Source: VXMT01 sp965204835 | GTDB taxonomy: Bacteria > Chloroflexota > Dehalococcoidia > UBA2979 | DNA length: 64,000 nucleotides | Reading direction: 5' to 3' | NCBI GenBank assembly: GCA_965204835.1 | Contig: OZ242017.1 | Span: 2,604,001-2,668,000 of the forward strand | Shown here: piece by piece, positions 15,851 to 24,753 of the stretch | How positions within the stretch are numbered: the first letter of the stretch is position 1 | How the letters are laid out: every line of letters starts with the position of its first letter | Program-made: the position numbers and the translations under genes | The notes under the pieces: model-generated | Told to the model about the DNA's origin: nothing | Databases searched by the model: none | The model's input: the letters and a program-made list of their open reading frames with translations, nothing else

Positions 15851-16138
15851 ATGGTCGCCGGCAAGAAGCGCCTCACCCTGGACGTCGACGCGTCGCTGCA
15901 GCAGCGGCTCAAGGTGGTCTCGGCGCTCAAGGGCGTCAGCATGCGCGAGTACTGCGAAACCGCCATCGAGCGCGAGCTCGAGCGCGACGAATCTCAAGAG
16001 ATTCCGAAGTTGCCGTTCGGTCCCGAAGCGGTGGCGCGACTCGCCGCGGCGAGCGTCGGGCCGCCCGGAGGCGGAATATTCCCCGGTGACTCAGTCGACT
16101 TTATCCGGGAGGCTCGTGAAACCCGGCAGCATCTGTGA
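15851..16138 (+). CDS. VapB-like antitoxin (ribbon-helix-helix type)
   Basis: 95 aa. The N-terminal strand KKRLTLDVDASLQQRLKVV, followed by helices with ALKGVSMREYCETAIERELE, is a typical RHH DNA-binding fold. The C-terminal tail (KLPFGPEAVARL and DSVDFIREARETRQHL) would wrap the toxin. ATG at 15851 chosen over the GTG at 15848 for Shine-Dalgarno spacing. Stop overlaps the toxin GTG by 4 nt. Confidence 0.8.
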   Translation: MVAGKKRLTLDVDASLQQRLKVVSALKGVSMREYCETAIERELERDESQEIPKLPFGPEAVARLAAASVGPPGGGIFPGDSVDFIREARETRQHL

Positions 16139-16584
16139 GCGATCACGTTGTCGTCGACGCAAGCGTCGCAGTGAAGTGGCTTGTGCGGGAGCCGCATTCG
16201 AAAGAGGCACTTGAGCTCCTCGCATCGTGGGCAGAATCCGGCCTCACGTTGGTCGCTCCACACCTCCTGGCCCCGGAGGTGACGAACGCATTGCACCGAC
16301 GAGTCGTAGACGGCGAACTCACCATTGCAGAGGCATCGAGCTCGGTTGACTTGCTGCTCTCCTCCGGCGTCCAGTTCCAGGAGGCATCGGGCATCCACGT
16401 CAGGGCCCTCGAGCTCGCGAGCGCGCTGGAGCAGGGAGCGGTCTACGACGTGCACTATCTCGCGCTCGCCGAGGCGCTGGAGTGCGACCTCTGGACGGCC
16501 GACAGGAGGTTCCATCGAGCGGTCGGGACCACGTCGGACCGAGTGCGGTGGATCGGCGAAGCGGCAGGGGCCGGCGCGCCGTAG
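16135..16584 (+). CDS. VapC-like PIN-domain toxin
   Basis: 149-aa Mg-dependent ribonuclease toxin. The acidic PIN residues are visible: D8 in VVVDASVAVKW, E in LLAPEVTNAL, the YDVHYLALAEAL segment and D in WTADRRF. GTG start in a GTGA overlap with the antitoxin stop, giving translational coupling. PIN toxins of this class cut tRNA or rRNA; the target is not predictable here. Confidence 0.88.
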   Translation: MSDHVVVDASVAVKWLVREPHSKEALELLASWAESGLTLVAPHLLAPEVTNALHRRVVDGELTIAEASSSVDLLLSSGVQFQEASGIHVRALELASALEQGAVYDVHYLALAEALECDLWTADRRFHRAVGTTSDRVRWIGEAAGAGAP

Positions 16585-16672
16585 CACCGCGCCCGACCTC
16601 CCGTTGAGCGCCGCCGCCGCCCGGTGGTATCGTCGCGCCAGCCGCGAGTGCCGAGCCACGAGGAGGCCCAAG

Positions 16673-16915
16673 CTGGACCGCACATTCCGCAAGGCCCTCT
16701 ACAAGCTCGTGCGCGAGGTCTCCGACGTCGATGACCTCAACGCGCGCTTCGACGCGTTCATCGAGGACGTGCGGCGCGCGCCGCCCGCGGTGCGCCCGTA
16801 CCCGGACCAGGTCCGCGACACGCTGCGCGGCCTGAGCCTGCGCCGCGACCTGGCGCTGCAGCTCCAACGGCGCTACGAGGATGCTCGCGTCGGGGCCGGA
16901 AGCCAGACCGCGTAG
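16673..16915 (+). CDS. small basic helical protein with apparent CTG start, 80 aa
   Basis: Frame with natural-looking composition: DRTFRKALYKLVREVSDVDD, FDAFIEDVRRAPPAVRPYP, RGLSLRRDLALQLQRRYEDA; mostly amphipathic helices, no membrane segment. There is no ATG, GTG or TTG near the start. A consensus AGGAGG at 16661-16666 sits 6 nt before a CTG at 16673, which I take as the start. No family recognised. An error turning ATG into CTG would also explain it, but three other genes here share the feature. Confidence 0.6.
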   Translation: MDRTFRKALYKLVREVSDVDDLNARFDAFIEDVRRAPPAVRPYPDQVRDTLRGLSLRRDLALQLQRRYEDARVGAGSQTA

Positions 16916-17066
16916 CCGCTCCACCCACTTCATCCCGGGCGCGTGGCGACAGGCTCGCCGCTGCTGCGCGCGCTGCTATGATTCGCCCCGGTCCGGGACC
17001 AGCAGCCGAGCCAGCTCCCCCAGCGCAAGCGGGCGGGTTGTGGCCGCGAGCAGAGGCGGGTGCAGC

Positions 17067-17858
17067 ATGACGACGACCGAGACGCACAGCGTCGAGACGA
17101 CCGAGGTGGCCGGCGGCGCCGTGCAGTACCTGCGCGGCGGCAGCGGCTCGCGCGTGCTCGTGCTGCACCACTCGATCGGCAACATCGGCTGGATCCCCTT
17201 CTACGAGGCCCTCGCCCAGTCGCACGAGGTGTTCGTGCCCGACCTCCCGGGCTACGGCCAGTCCGAGCGGCCCGAGTGGGCCAAGCACCCACGCGACCTC
17301 GCGATCCTCTTTCACCAGATCCTCGACAAGCAGGGCGGCGACGGCCCCATTGCCGTGGTCGGCCTGGGCTTCGGCGGCTGGATCGCCGCCGAGATGGCGA
17401 CGATGAACCAGTCGCGCATCTCCTCGCTGGTCATCGTCGGCGCGCCGGGCATCCAGCCCGCGGAGGGCGAGATCCTCGACCAGATGCTGATCGACTACCA
17501 CGAGTACGTGAAAGCCGGATTCCACGACGAGACACGCTACGTCGAGGAGTTCGGCGACGAGCCCTCACCCGAGCTCAAGGAGCTTTGGGACTTCAGCCGT
17601 GAGATGACCGCGCGCCTCTCCTGGAAGCCATACATGTACAGCCGCGAGCTTCCGCACCTGCTGCAGGAGGTCCAGACGCCGACGCTGGTGGTGTGGGGCG
17701 ACGACGACCGCGTCGTACCGATCAGCTCGGCGCAGACCTATGAGCAGTCGATGCCGAATGCCCGCCTCGTGACCATCGAGGCCTGCGGCCACTTCGCCGA
17801 CTTCGAGCAGCCGGACGCCCTGGCAGCGCTGGTGACGGAACACATCGGCGCAGAGTAG
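17067..17858 (+). CDS. alpha/beta-hydrolase-fold protein lacking the nucleophile serine
   Basis: 263 aa with the complete alpha/beta-hydrolase scaffold: strand-3 loop VLVLHHSIGNIGWIPF, nucleophile elbow VVGLGFGGWIAAEM, cap region, acid strand TLVVWGDDDRVVP and His loop EACGHFADFEQPD. The elbow reads G-L-G-F-G where G-x-S-x-G is expected, so the catalytic Ser (or Asp/Cys) is a Gly while Asp and His are kept. It is probably not a classical esterase; a non-hydrolytic or binding role is possible. A TATGAT at 16976-16981 could be its -10. Confidence 0.85.
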   Translation: MTTTETHSVETTEVAGGAVQYLRGGSGSRVLVLHHSIGNIGWIPFYEALAQSHEVFVPDLPGYGQSERPEWAKHPRDLAILFHQILDKQGGDGPIAVVGLGFGGWIAAEMATMNQSRISSLVIVGAPGIQPAEGEILDQMLIDYHEYVKAGFHDETRYVEEFGDEPSPELKELWDFSREMTARLSWKPYMYSRELPHLLQEVQTPTLVVWGDDDRVVPISSAQTYEQSMPNARLVTIEACGHFADFEQPDALAALVTEHIGAE

Positions 17859-17916
17859 CCGGGCGCCCCGACTCAATCCCTGGTTCACTGTTACGCAGGC
17901 CTGTATAACAACCGGG

Positions 17917-19062
17917 ATGAGTACTTCACGCTCAAGCGGCTTCCGAAGCGTGGTCCGTGCGGCTCTCGCCGTATCGATCGCGCTCGTGACGGCCATCGCC
18001 ATCGCATGCACTGACGACTCCGAGTCCGAGCCGACGCCAACCGCCACGCAGCCGCCTCCCACAGCAACGCCGACCTCGACACCCGAGCCCACGCCGACAC
18101 CGACGCCTGAGCCGACACCGACCTCGACACCCGCACCAGCGACCGCGACACCCACCGCCGAGGCAGCCGCACCCGCCGGGTCGATGGCCGACTTCGTGAT
18201 CGACGCCGCTACAACAGGCCAGGACCTCATGGACCGGCTCTCCGCGGATGAGACCTCGTGCATCAAGGGGGCGGTCGGCGACGCCATCTACGAGTTCCTC
18301 CTGGCCGCGCCGCTCGCGGCCGCCGGCAGCGACCCCGCAGCGGCCGCTCCGCTGTTTGCGTGCCTGACCGATGAGAACGTCGTGTTGCTCGGAGCTGCGA
18401 TCATCGACGCACAGATGGGCGGTCGCACCGCGGAGACACGCCAGTGCATCGTCGAGCTTGTGCTCGAGCATCCCGAGGTGGTCTTCGTGAGGCTGGGACT
18501 CGAGTGGCCGGGCGGCACGGCGGGCCACGGGACGGAAGTACACTCCTACCTCGAGGAGTACTACGGCTGCCTGACGGACGAGGAGAAGGCGGACTACGCG
18601 GTTCGTCTGTGGGCGGGCCTGGCCGCCGCCAACCCGGTGACCGGCCGCGACTTCGTCGAGACCCTCGAAGACGACGAAGTGACCTGCCTCCGGCGGAACA
18701 TCCCCGATGAACTCTGGGAACCGTTCCTGAGCGCGGAGATCGCCGGAACGGGCGGCGACGCCCGGGCGCGCCTCCTCGGGGCCTGCTTCCCCGGCGAGGC
18801 GGCCAGCCGCCCGTTCATACATCTCACCGCGGCAAGGCTTGGCGGCCTCAGCGAGGCGACGCACGAGTGCCTCCAGATCTTCACCCGGGAGCACACCCAC
18901 TTCGTCCAGGTGATGAGTAGCGGCCCTACCGCCGCCGAGGAGTTGAGCACCGAGGAGTTCGTCGAGGTTGCCGCCGACGCCGCCGCGCTGTTCGACTGCC
19001 TCAACGATGAGGAGCTCATCCGCCTCCAGGGCGTCCTGCCGCTGGCGCTGTCGGGCCAGTAG
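17917..19062 (+). CDS. secreted lipoprotein with Thr/Pro linker and duplicated four-Cys module
   Basis: 381 aa. The signal peptide ends in a lipobox-like IAIAC (C31), followed by about 50 residues of TPTP/STPEPTP linker, typical of cell-surface proteins. The remainder is two tandem ~145-residue units, each with four Cys in the order DE-[TV]-[ST]-C, a second Cys before a polar turn (ACLTDE; ACFPGE), [RE]-C-[IL], and [GD]-C-L-[TN]-D-E. The spacing suggests disulfides inside each unit. Function unknown. The mature protein would sit on the outer face of the membrane. Confidence 0.8.
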   Translation: MSTSRSSGFRSVVRAALAVSIALVTAIAIACTDDSESEPTPTATQPPPTATPTSTPEPTPTPTPEPTPTSTPAPATATPTAEAAAPAGSMADFVIDAATTGQDLMDRLSADETSCIKGAVGDAIYEFLLAAPLAAAGSDPAAAAPLFACLTDENVVLLGAAIIDAQMGGRTAETRQCIVELVLEHPEVVFVRLGLEWPGGTAGHGTEVHSYLEEYYGCLTDEEKADYAVRLWAGLAAANPVTGRDFVETLEDDEVTCLRRNIPDELWEPFLSAEIAGTGGDARARLLGACFPGEAASRPFIHLTAARLGGLSEATHECLQIFTREHTHFVQVMSSGPTAAEELSTEEFVEVAADAAALFDCLNDEELIRLQGVLPLALSGQ

Positions 19063-19177
19063 GAGCGCCCGACCGCCGACACGACAGATCGGACATCACA
19101 CCCCGGACGCAGGCCCCTGATTGCCCTCGCTCACCGCGCTATAGTGCGGCCGAGCCGCGCGAGCGAGGAGGACGCCC

Positions 19178-20221
19178 ATGGATCATGAGTTCAACGAGGT
19201 CCAGGAGCTGCTCGCGCAGACCGCGCGCGACTTCTTCGCGCGCGACTTCCCGATGGACCGCATCCGCGACGGCCACCGCTCCGACGCCGGGTTCGACGAG
19301 GCGCTGTGGCCCGCACTCCAGGAACTGGGCTGGACCGCCGCTGCCTTCCCGGAGTCGATGGGCGGCAGCGGTGGGGGCCTGCTCGACATCGCGTTGATCA
19401 TCGAGGAGATGGGCAAGGGCTGCGCCGCCAGCCCGTTCGTCCACTCGACCGTCGCGGCGGGCCTCGCGCTCGTCGACGCCGCCCCCGACCTGGCCGCCCG
19501 GGTGGCCTCCGGGGAGGCGACGGTGATTCCGGCGCTCACCAGCCACCCGGACGATCACCCGCAGGTGGCGGACGGGACGCTCTCGGGCCGCGCACTCGCG
19601 GTCCCCTGGGCGAACCTCGCCACGCACTTCCTGGTGGCGATCGGCGGCGACAATCACATGGCCGTCATCTCCGCCGACGCGAACGGCCTCGCGGCACAGC
19701 AGATGCCCGCCGCCGACGGCGACCTGCTCTTCGACGTGCGGTTCCAGGACGCCATGTTCGAGATCGTCGAGGCGCCGGGACTGGTCACGCACGTCTCGAC
19801 GCTCGGCGCGGCGGCCGAGGCGCTCCTGATGCTCGGGCTCTGCCAGCGCTCGCTCGACCTCGCCGCGGAGTACTCGAAGGTGCGCGTCGCGTTCGGGCAG
19901 CCGATCGGCAGCTTCCAGGCGATCTCGCACAAGTGCGCCAACATGGCCGTCGACATCGAGGTCGGGCGCTACCTCTGCTACAAGGCCGCCTGGCTGCAGG
20001 GCATCGGCGAGCCGTACGAGATGGCCGCGCGCTACGCGAAGGCCTTCATGGGCGACGCCACGGCCCGCATCACCCGCGACGCCATCCAGGTGCACGGCGG
20101 CGTGGGCTACATCGACGACCACTTCGCGCTATTCCCGTACCGGCAGGGCACCGCCGCTGCCGGCATGTACGGCACCTCCCACGAGCACCGGCGAGCCGTC
20201 GCCGACGCGGTCCTGGCGTAA
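19178..20221 (+). CDS. acyl-CoA dehydrogenase family protein (short form)
   Basis: 347-aa FAD enzyme for alpha,beta-dehydrogenation of acyl-CoA thioesters, passing electrons to ETF. GAGGAGGA lies upstream of the ATG. The N-terminal helical domain is MDHEFNEVQELLAQTARDFF; the C-terminal domain has SKVRVAFGQPIGSFQAISHK and QVHGGVGYIDDHF. The middle beta domain is shorter and less conserved than in the next gene, a feature of the smaller partner of heteromeric ACADs (for example FadE-type alpha2beta2 pairs in steroid catabolism). A 59-aa His-rich ORF and the larger ACAD follow, so a heterotetramer is a reasonable inference. Confidence 0.9.
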   Translation: MDHEFNEVQELLAQTARDFFARDFPMDRIRDGHRSDAGFDEALWPALQELGWTAAAFPESMGGSGGGLLDIALIIEEMGKGCAASPFVHSTVAAGLALVDAAPDLAARVASGEATVIPALTSHPDDHPQVADGTLSGRALAVPWANLATHFLVAIGGDNHMAVISADANGLAAQQMPAADGDLLFDVRFQDAMFEIVEAPGLVTHVSTLGAAAEALLMLGLCQRSLDLAAEYSKVRVAFGQPIGSFQAISHKCANMAVDIEVGRYLCYKAAWLQGIGEPYEMAARYAKAFMGDATARITRDAIQVHGGVGYIDDHFALFPYRQGTAAAGMYGTSHEHRRAVADAVLA

Positions 20222-20234
20222 CGGAGCGATCACC

Positions 20235-20414
20235 ATGACGGACAAGCCCGCACGGCCGAGGTCGATGATCGACCGGTGGCTCCAAGACAGCGACTACCGC
20301 CCGCCTGTCTCACGGGACCAGATTGCGCCGGATGCAGTCGTGCGTCACAGCCACCAGGGTGGCCTCATCCACGAGCACGCCGGCGGCAAGCTCCCTCACG
20401 AGCACGAGGCATAA
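20235..20414 (+). CDS. candidate His-rich 59-aa protein between two acyl-CoA dehydrogenase genes
   Basis: ORF starting at the ATG at 20235 (14 nt after the upstream ACAD stop) and ending in TAA 9 nt before the next ACAD start. The C-terminal third contains RHSHQGGLIHEHAGG and LPHEHE: seven His plus acidic residues, a pattern suited to Zn/Ni/Cu binding. The N-terminal half is MTDKPARPRSMIDRWLQDSD. The tight spacing and the non-repetitive protein argue for a real cistron. No family recognised; it may tether or metallate a partner, which is speculation. Confidence 0.55.
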   Translation: MTDKPARPRSMIDRWLQDSDYRPPVSRDQIAPDAVVRHSHQGGLIHEHAGGKLPHEHEA

Positions 20415-20423
20415 GGGGTACGC

Positions 20424-21581
<1,158 letters not shown>

Positions 21582-21603
21582 CGTCGCCACGTCGCCAGGC
21601 ATC

Positions 21604-21639
21604 TTGACATCATGATGCTTCGAGCATCATGATGTTTGT
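21604..21639 (+). promoter_or_regulatory. leaderless vapBC promoter with a 29-bp operator palindrome
   Basis: TTGACA at 21604-21609 and a CATGAT hexamer at 21628-21633 (18-bp spacer) place the start site at or next to the ATG (21640); there is no Shine-Dalgarno. A perfect inverted repeat, ACATCATGATGCT and AGCATCATGATGT around a TCG centre (21607-21635), covers everything from -35 to -10, so a bound antitoxin would block polymerase. Each arm contains the self-complementary CATCATGATG, so the site is also a tandem pair. Confidence 0.7.
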
Positions 21640-21918
21640 ATGCGAACCACACTCACCCTCGACGATGACCTCGCCTACGTGCTTAAGCAGCGCGCGAGGC
21701 TGCTCGACCAGTCGTTCAAGCAGGTCGTGAACGACACGCTGCGACGCGGCCTGTCACCCGGGAGCGCCGATGCCCCGCGCCGCCCGTACCGGGTGCGCAC
21801 GTTCAGCAGCGACTACGCTCCGGGCGTCGACCCCGATCGACTTACGGATATCGCCAACGAGCTCGAGGATGAGCAGTACATCGAACGACTCCGCAGCGAC
21901 GGCTCAGGCGATTCGTGA
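21640..21918 (+). CDS. VapB-like antitoxin (ribbon-helix-helix type)
   Basis: 92 aa. MRTTLTLDDDLAYVLKQRAR and QSFKQVVNDTLRRGL form an RHH DNA-binding domain; the Arg/Pro-rich middle (RRPYRVRTFSSDYAPGVD) and acidic tail (IANELEDEQYIERLRS) should neutralise the toxin. The mRNA appears leaderless. Stop overlaps the toxin GTG by 4 nt. Confidence 0.85.
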   Translation: MRTTLTLDDDLAYVLKQRARLLDQSFKQVVNDTLRRGLSPGSADAPRRPYRVRTFSSDYAPGVDPDRLTDIANELEDEQYIERLRSDGSGDS

Positions 21919-22352
21919 TCGTCCCCGACACCAACATCCTCATCTACGCACACAACAACCGCTCGGAATACCACGAGGCGGCCCGGCGCTGGTGGCACAG
22001 TTGTCTCGTCGGAAACGAGCTCATTGGACTCCCATGGGTAGTCACCACAGGCTTCGTTCGGGTCACCACGAACCCGCGAATCGCCGACGACCCACTTACG
22101 CCGGAGCAGGCAGTGGACTTTGTGATCGAGTGGTTTGAAGCGCCAAACGTGGTGCCGATCGAACCCGGCCCCGAACACCTCACCCACCTGCGGCGCAACC
22201 TCGTAGCCGCCGGGGCGGGAGGGAACCTCGTCCCCGACGCACACATCGCGGCACTCGCGATCGAGCACGACGCGGAAGTGCATTCCCACGACTCCGACTT
22301 CGGCCGCTTCCCCGGCCTGCGCTGGCACGATCCGATCGCCGCACCGCGCTGA
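21915..22352 (+). CDS. VapC-like PIN-domain toxin
   Basis: 145 aa, GTG start in GTGA overlap. PIN features: D5 in IVPDTNILIYAHN, the WVVTTGFVRVTTNPRI helix typical of the TIGR00028-like VapC subgroup, PDAHIAALAIEH with the second Asp, and SHDSDFGRFPGLRWHDP with the last acidic residues. Endoribonuclease toxin, partner of the preceding antitoxin. Confidence 0.9.
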   Translation: MIVPDTNILIYAHNNRSEYHEAARRWWHSCLVGNELIGLPWVVTTGFVRVTTNPRIADDPLTPEQAVDFVIEWFEAPNVVPIEPGPEHLTHLRRNLVAAGAGGNLVPDAHIAALAIEHDAEVHSHDSDFGRFPGLRWHDPIAAPR

Positions 22353-22369
22353 CCGCGCCACGCCCTCGT

Positions 22370-22386
22370 TACCCCCTGCCGGGGTA
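22370..22386. terminator. GC-rich hairpin after vapC
   Basis: TACCCC-CTGCC-GGGGTA, 18 nt after the vapC stop. There is no T tract. It also overlaps a TACGAT hexamer (22385-22390) that could be the -10 of the lipoprotein gene at 22430, so it may instead be an operator. Confidence 0.35.
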
Positions 22387-22429
22387 CGATCGAGGTACGC
22401 AACCACGCCTCGAGCCGCCGGAGGTCTCC

Positions 22430-23428
22430 GTGTCGCGCCTGATCCCGACGCGCCGCCTGAGGGCATGGCTCGCCCCTGTGCTCGCGACGGTCGTCCTCGC
22501 CGCCTGCGGGGGCGACGACGGGACCGGCGACGCGTCCGCCGAGGTCGACTTCTCAGCGCAGACCGTGGGCGAGGCGTTCAACCCGGACGTGCAGCCGCAG
22601 GTCATCAACTCGGCGCTCGCGGTGGGGCCGAACCGCGTCATCGTGGCGCTCTTCACCTCGGAACTCGACCTCGTGCATGACGCCACGGGCGTCCTGCGCC
22701 TCTACCGCCTCGATGAAGCCGACACGGGCACGTTCGCAAGTGAGCACCTGCTCCGCCGTTCGACCATCGTCGAGGAGTCCACGCACAAGCACGCCGACGG
22801 CAGCGACCACGCCCACGCGGATCCCTTTGCGACCGTGTACCTCGCCCACATCAACTTCGCCGAGACCGGGAAGTGGGGCGTCGCACTCTCCATCGAGGTC
22901 GGCGACGAGCGGTACGAGCAGCTCCTCGTCCCGCCCGTGGTCGTGCTCGACCGCACGCCGGAGCCGGGCATCGGCGACGCGTTGCCGGCCAGCACACACC
23001 TCACGCTGCGCGACGTGGCGGACGTGTCCGAGATCAACAGCCATCAGGAGCCGATCACGGCGATGAACGAGCTGACGGTCGCCGAGGCGCTCCAGACCGG
23101 GAAGCCCGTGCTGGTCGCCGTCGCCACGCCCGCGTTCTGCCAGTCGCGCTTCTGCGGGCCAATGATGGACAGCGTCGTGCACCCGCTCTACGAGGAGTTC
23201 TCCGACCGCGTCCAGTTCGTACACGTCGAGCCGTTCCTGCTGCACGAGGCGCGCAACAACCGGCGACTCGTGCCGGTGCCGCTGATGGCCGAGTGGCGCC
23301 TGCAGACCGAGCCGTGGATCTTCGTGACCGACGCCGACGGCGCCGTGGTCGCGAAGTTCGAGGGCCTCGCGACGGTGGAGGAGGTGCGCGAGACGCTGGT
23401 GTCCGTGCTCGCCTCCGGCGGCGGTTAG
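22430..23428 (+). CDS. lipoprotein with His-rich loop and C-terminal thioredoxin-like domain
   Basis: 332 aa from GTG. Signal peptide with lipobox VLAACGGDD. The N-terminal ~170 residues form a beta-rich domain with an internal His-rich loop (STHKHADGSDHAHADP), plausible for copper or zinc binding. The C-terminal domain looks like a thioredoxin fold: TGKPVLVAVATPAFCQSRFC has a C-x4-C pair instead of CxxC, and WIFVTDADGAVVAKFEG follows. It would act at the outer face of the membrane, perhaps in redox or metal delivery; CopA lies at 29275-31608. Confidence 0.8.
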   Translation: MSRLIPTRRLRAWLAPVLATVVLAACGGDDGTGDASAEVDFSAQTVGEAFNPDVQPQVINSALAVGPNRVIVALFTSELDLVHDATGVLRLYRLDEADTGTFASEHLLRRSTIVEESTHKHADGSDHAHADPFATVYLAHINFAETGKWGVALSIEVGDERYEQLLVPPVVVLDRTPEPGIGDALPASTHLTLRDVADVSEINSHQEPITAMNELTVAEALQTGKPVLVAVATPAFCQSRFCGPMMDSVVHPLYEEFSDRVQFVHVEPFLLHEARNNRRLVPVPLMAEWRLQTEPWIFVTDADGAVVAKFEGLATVEEVRETLVSVLASGGG

Positions 23429-23445
23429 GCCGAGCGAGCGTCCTC

Positions 23446-24180
23446 GTGCCGAAGCCCGACTACACCACCCTCGACTTCCCCGACCCGCCCGACGATCGCC
23501 CGTACGTCATCGCCGACATGATCGCTTCGGCGGATGGCAAGACGGTGATCGAGGGCAACGAGGCCGGCCTCGGCTCGCGCACCGACCGGCGGCTGCTCCA
23601 CGAGCTGCGGCTGCACGCCGACGTCGTGCTCAGCGGCGCGGGCACGCTGCGCGCCACGGGCGCCTCGCCCGTGCTCCACGAGGAGGACCTGGAGGCGCTG
23701 CGGCTGGAGCGCGGCGGGTCGCGCTCGCCTATCGGCGCGATCATCACCGCGTCCGGTGACGTGCCCCTCGACAACGGCTTCTTCACCAGCGACGCGTTCG
23801 AGGCGTACGTCTACCTCGCCGACACTGCCCCGTCCGCCCGCCGCAAGGCCATCGAGGCGACCGGCCGCCCGGTCGTCGACATCCCGGCCGACGACGCGGT
23901 CGCGGCGATGTTGCGCCACATGCGTACCGAGCTTGGCGCCCGGCTCGTGATGCTCGAAGGCGGACCGACACTCAACGGCGAGTGCTTCCGCGCCGGGGTC
24001 GTCGACGAGCTGTTCCTCACTCTCGGCGGAGTCGTGGTCGGCGGCCACGGGCTGCCGACGGCCGTCGAGATGCCGGGCGTCGAGGTCACGCGTGAGAGCG
24101 TGACGCGCCTCGAACTCCTCGCCGCCGTGCCGAACCCGGAGACCGACGAGGTCTACCTGCGCTACCGCGTCCGCCGCTAG
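23446..24180 (+). CDS. RibD C-terminal-domain reductase (DHFR-like fold)
   Basis: 244 aa from a GTG 18 nt after the lipoprotein stop. PYVIADMIASADGKTVIEGN, SRTDRRLLHELRLHADVVLSGAGT and MLEGGPTLNGECFRAGVVDELFLTLG are the conserved elements of the pyrimidine reductase domain of riboflavin synthesis. It lacks the deaminase domain of full RibD and no rib genes are nearby, so it may be a stand-alone NADPH reductase of another pathway. The stop overlaps that of the convergent gene (CTAG, 24177-24180). Confidence 0.85.
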   Translation: MPKPDYTTLDFPDPPDDRPYVIADMIASADGKTVIEGNEAGLGSRTDRRLLHELRLHADVVLSGAGTLRATGASPVLHEEDLEALRLERGGSRSPIGAIITASGDVPLDNGFFTSDAFEAYVYLADTAPSARRKAIEATGRPVVDIPADDAVAAMLRHMRTELGARLVMLEGGPTLNGECFRAGVVDELFLTLGGVVVGGHGLPTAVEMPGVEVTRESVTRLELLAAVPNPETDEVYLRYRVRR

Positions 24181-24656
24181 CCCGACCCGGCGCCGGCCAC
24201 CGCCGCCTCACAGGCATCGACGGCCGAGGTGGCGTCCTCGACGCGCTGGATCGGGGGCTCCTCGCCGTGACCGTCCCGCAGCTCCCACGTCCCGAGGCCG
24301 ACCACGGGCCGGCTGCTGATCAGCGCGAAGGCGATCTCGGAGAGCGTCCCGAGGCTGCCGTCGATGGCGATCACGGCCTCGCCGGCGCGCGCGACGAGCA
24401 CGTTCCGCGCGTAGCCGATGCCCGTCGGCAGCGGGATGTCGACGAACTCGTTGACGTCGCCGAGGTCGTCGCCGGGGAGGATGCCGACCGTGAGTCCGCC
24501 CGACTCCTTCGCGCCCCGGCACGCCTCGCGCATGACGCCGGTGCGCCCGCCGCAGATCAGCACATGTCCGCGCGCCCCGATCTCGCGTCCGACCTCGAAC
24601 GCCAGCCGCGACGCCTGCTCGTCCGCTTCCTGCCCGCCGATCACCGAGATGCGCAT
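24177..24656 (-). CDS. SLOG/TIGR00725-family Rossmann protein
   Basis: 159 aa. MRISVIGGQEADEQASRLAF, VLICGGRTGVMREACRGAKE, GLTVGILPGDD and GSLGTLSEIAFAL are the nucleotide-binding motifs of the LOG/DprA-like (SLOG) superfamily; GGRTGVMxEAxRGA and GTxSE are diagnostic of TIGR00725. Relatives include cytokinin-activating phosphoribohydrolases and nucleotide-derived-ligand sensors; no specific role can be given. Confidence 0.85.
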   Translation of the reverse strand: MRISVIGGQEADEQASRLAFEVGREIGARGHVLICGGRTGVMREACRGAKESGGLTVGILPGDDLGDVNEFVDIPLPTGIGYARNVLVARAGEAVIAIDGSLGTLSEIAFALISSRPVVGLGTWELRDGHGEEPPIQRVEDATSAVDACEAAVAGAGSG

Positions 24657-24753
24657 TGCCCGCCTGCCTTCCTCGACGCCACGTTCGCGGCGAGCGTAGC
24701 GGGGGGCGGCGTCGAGCGCTGCCGCCGAGGAGCCAGCGGGTGGGCCGGGCGGC

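Noticed and set aside
18049..18170. Tandem DNA repeat in the Thr/Pro linker region
   Set aside because: ACACCGACxxC-type repetition is simply codons for the TPTP linker, also seen in the sortase and LuxR-like genes.
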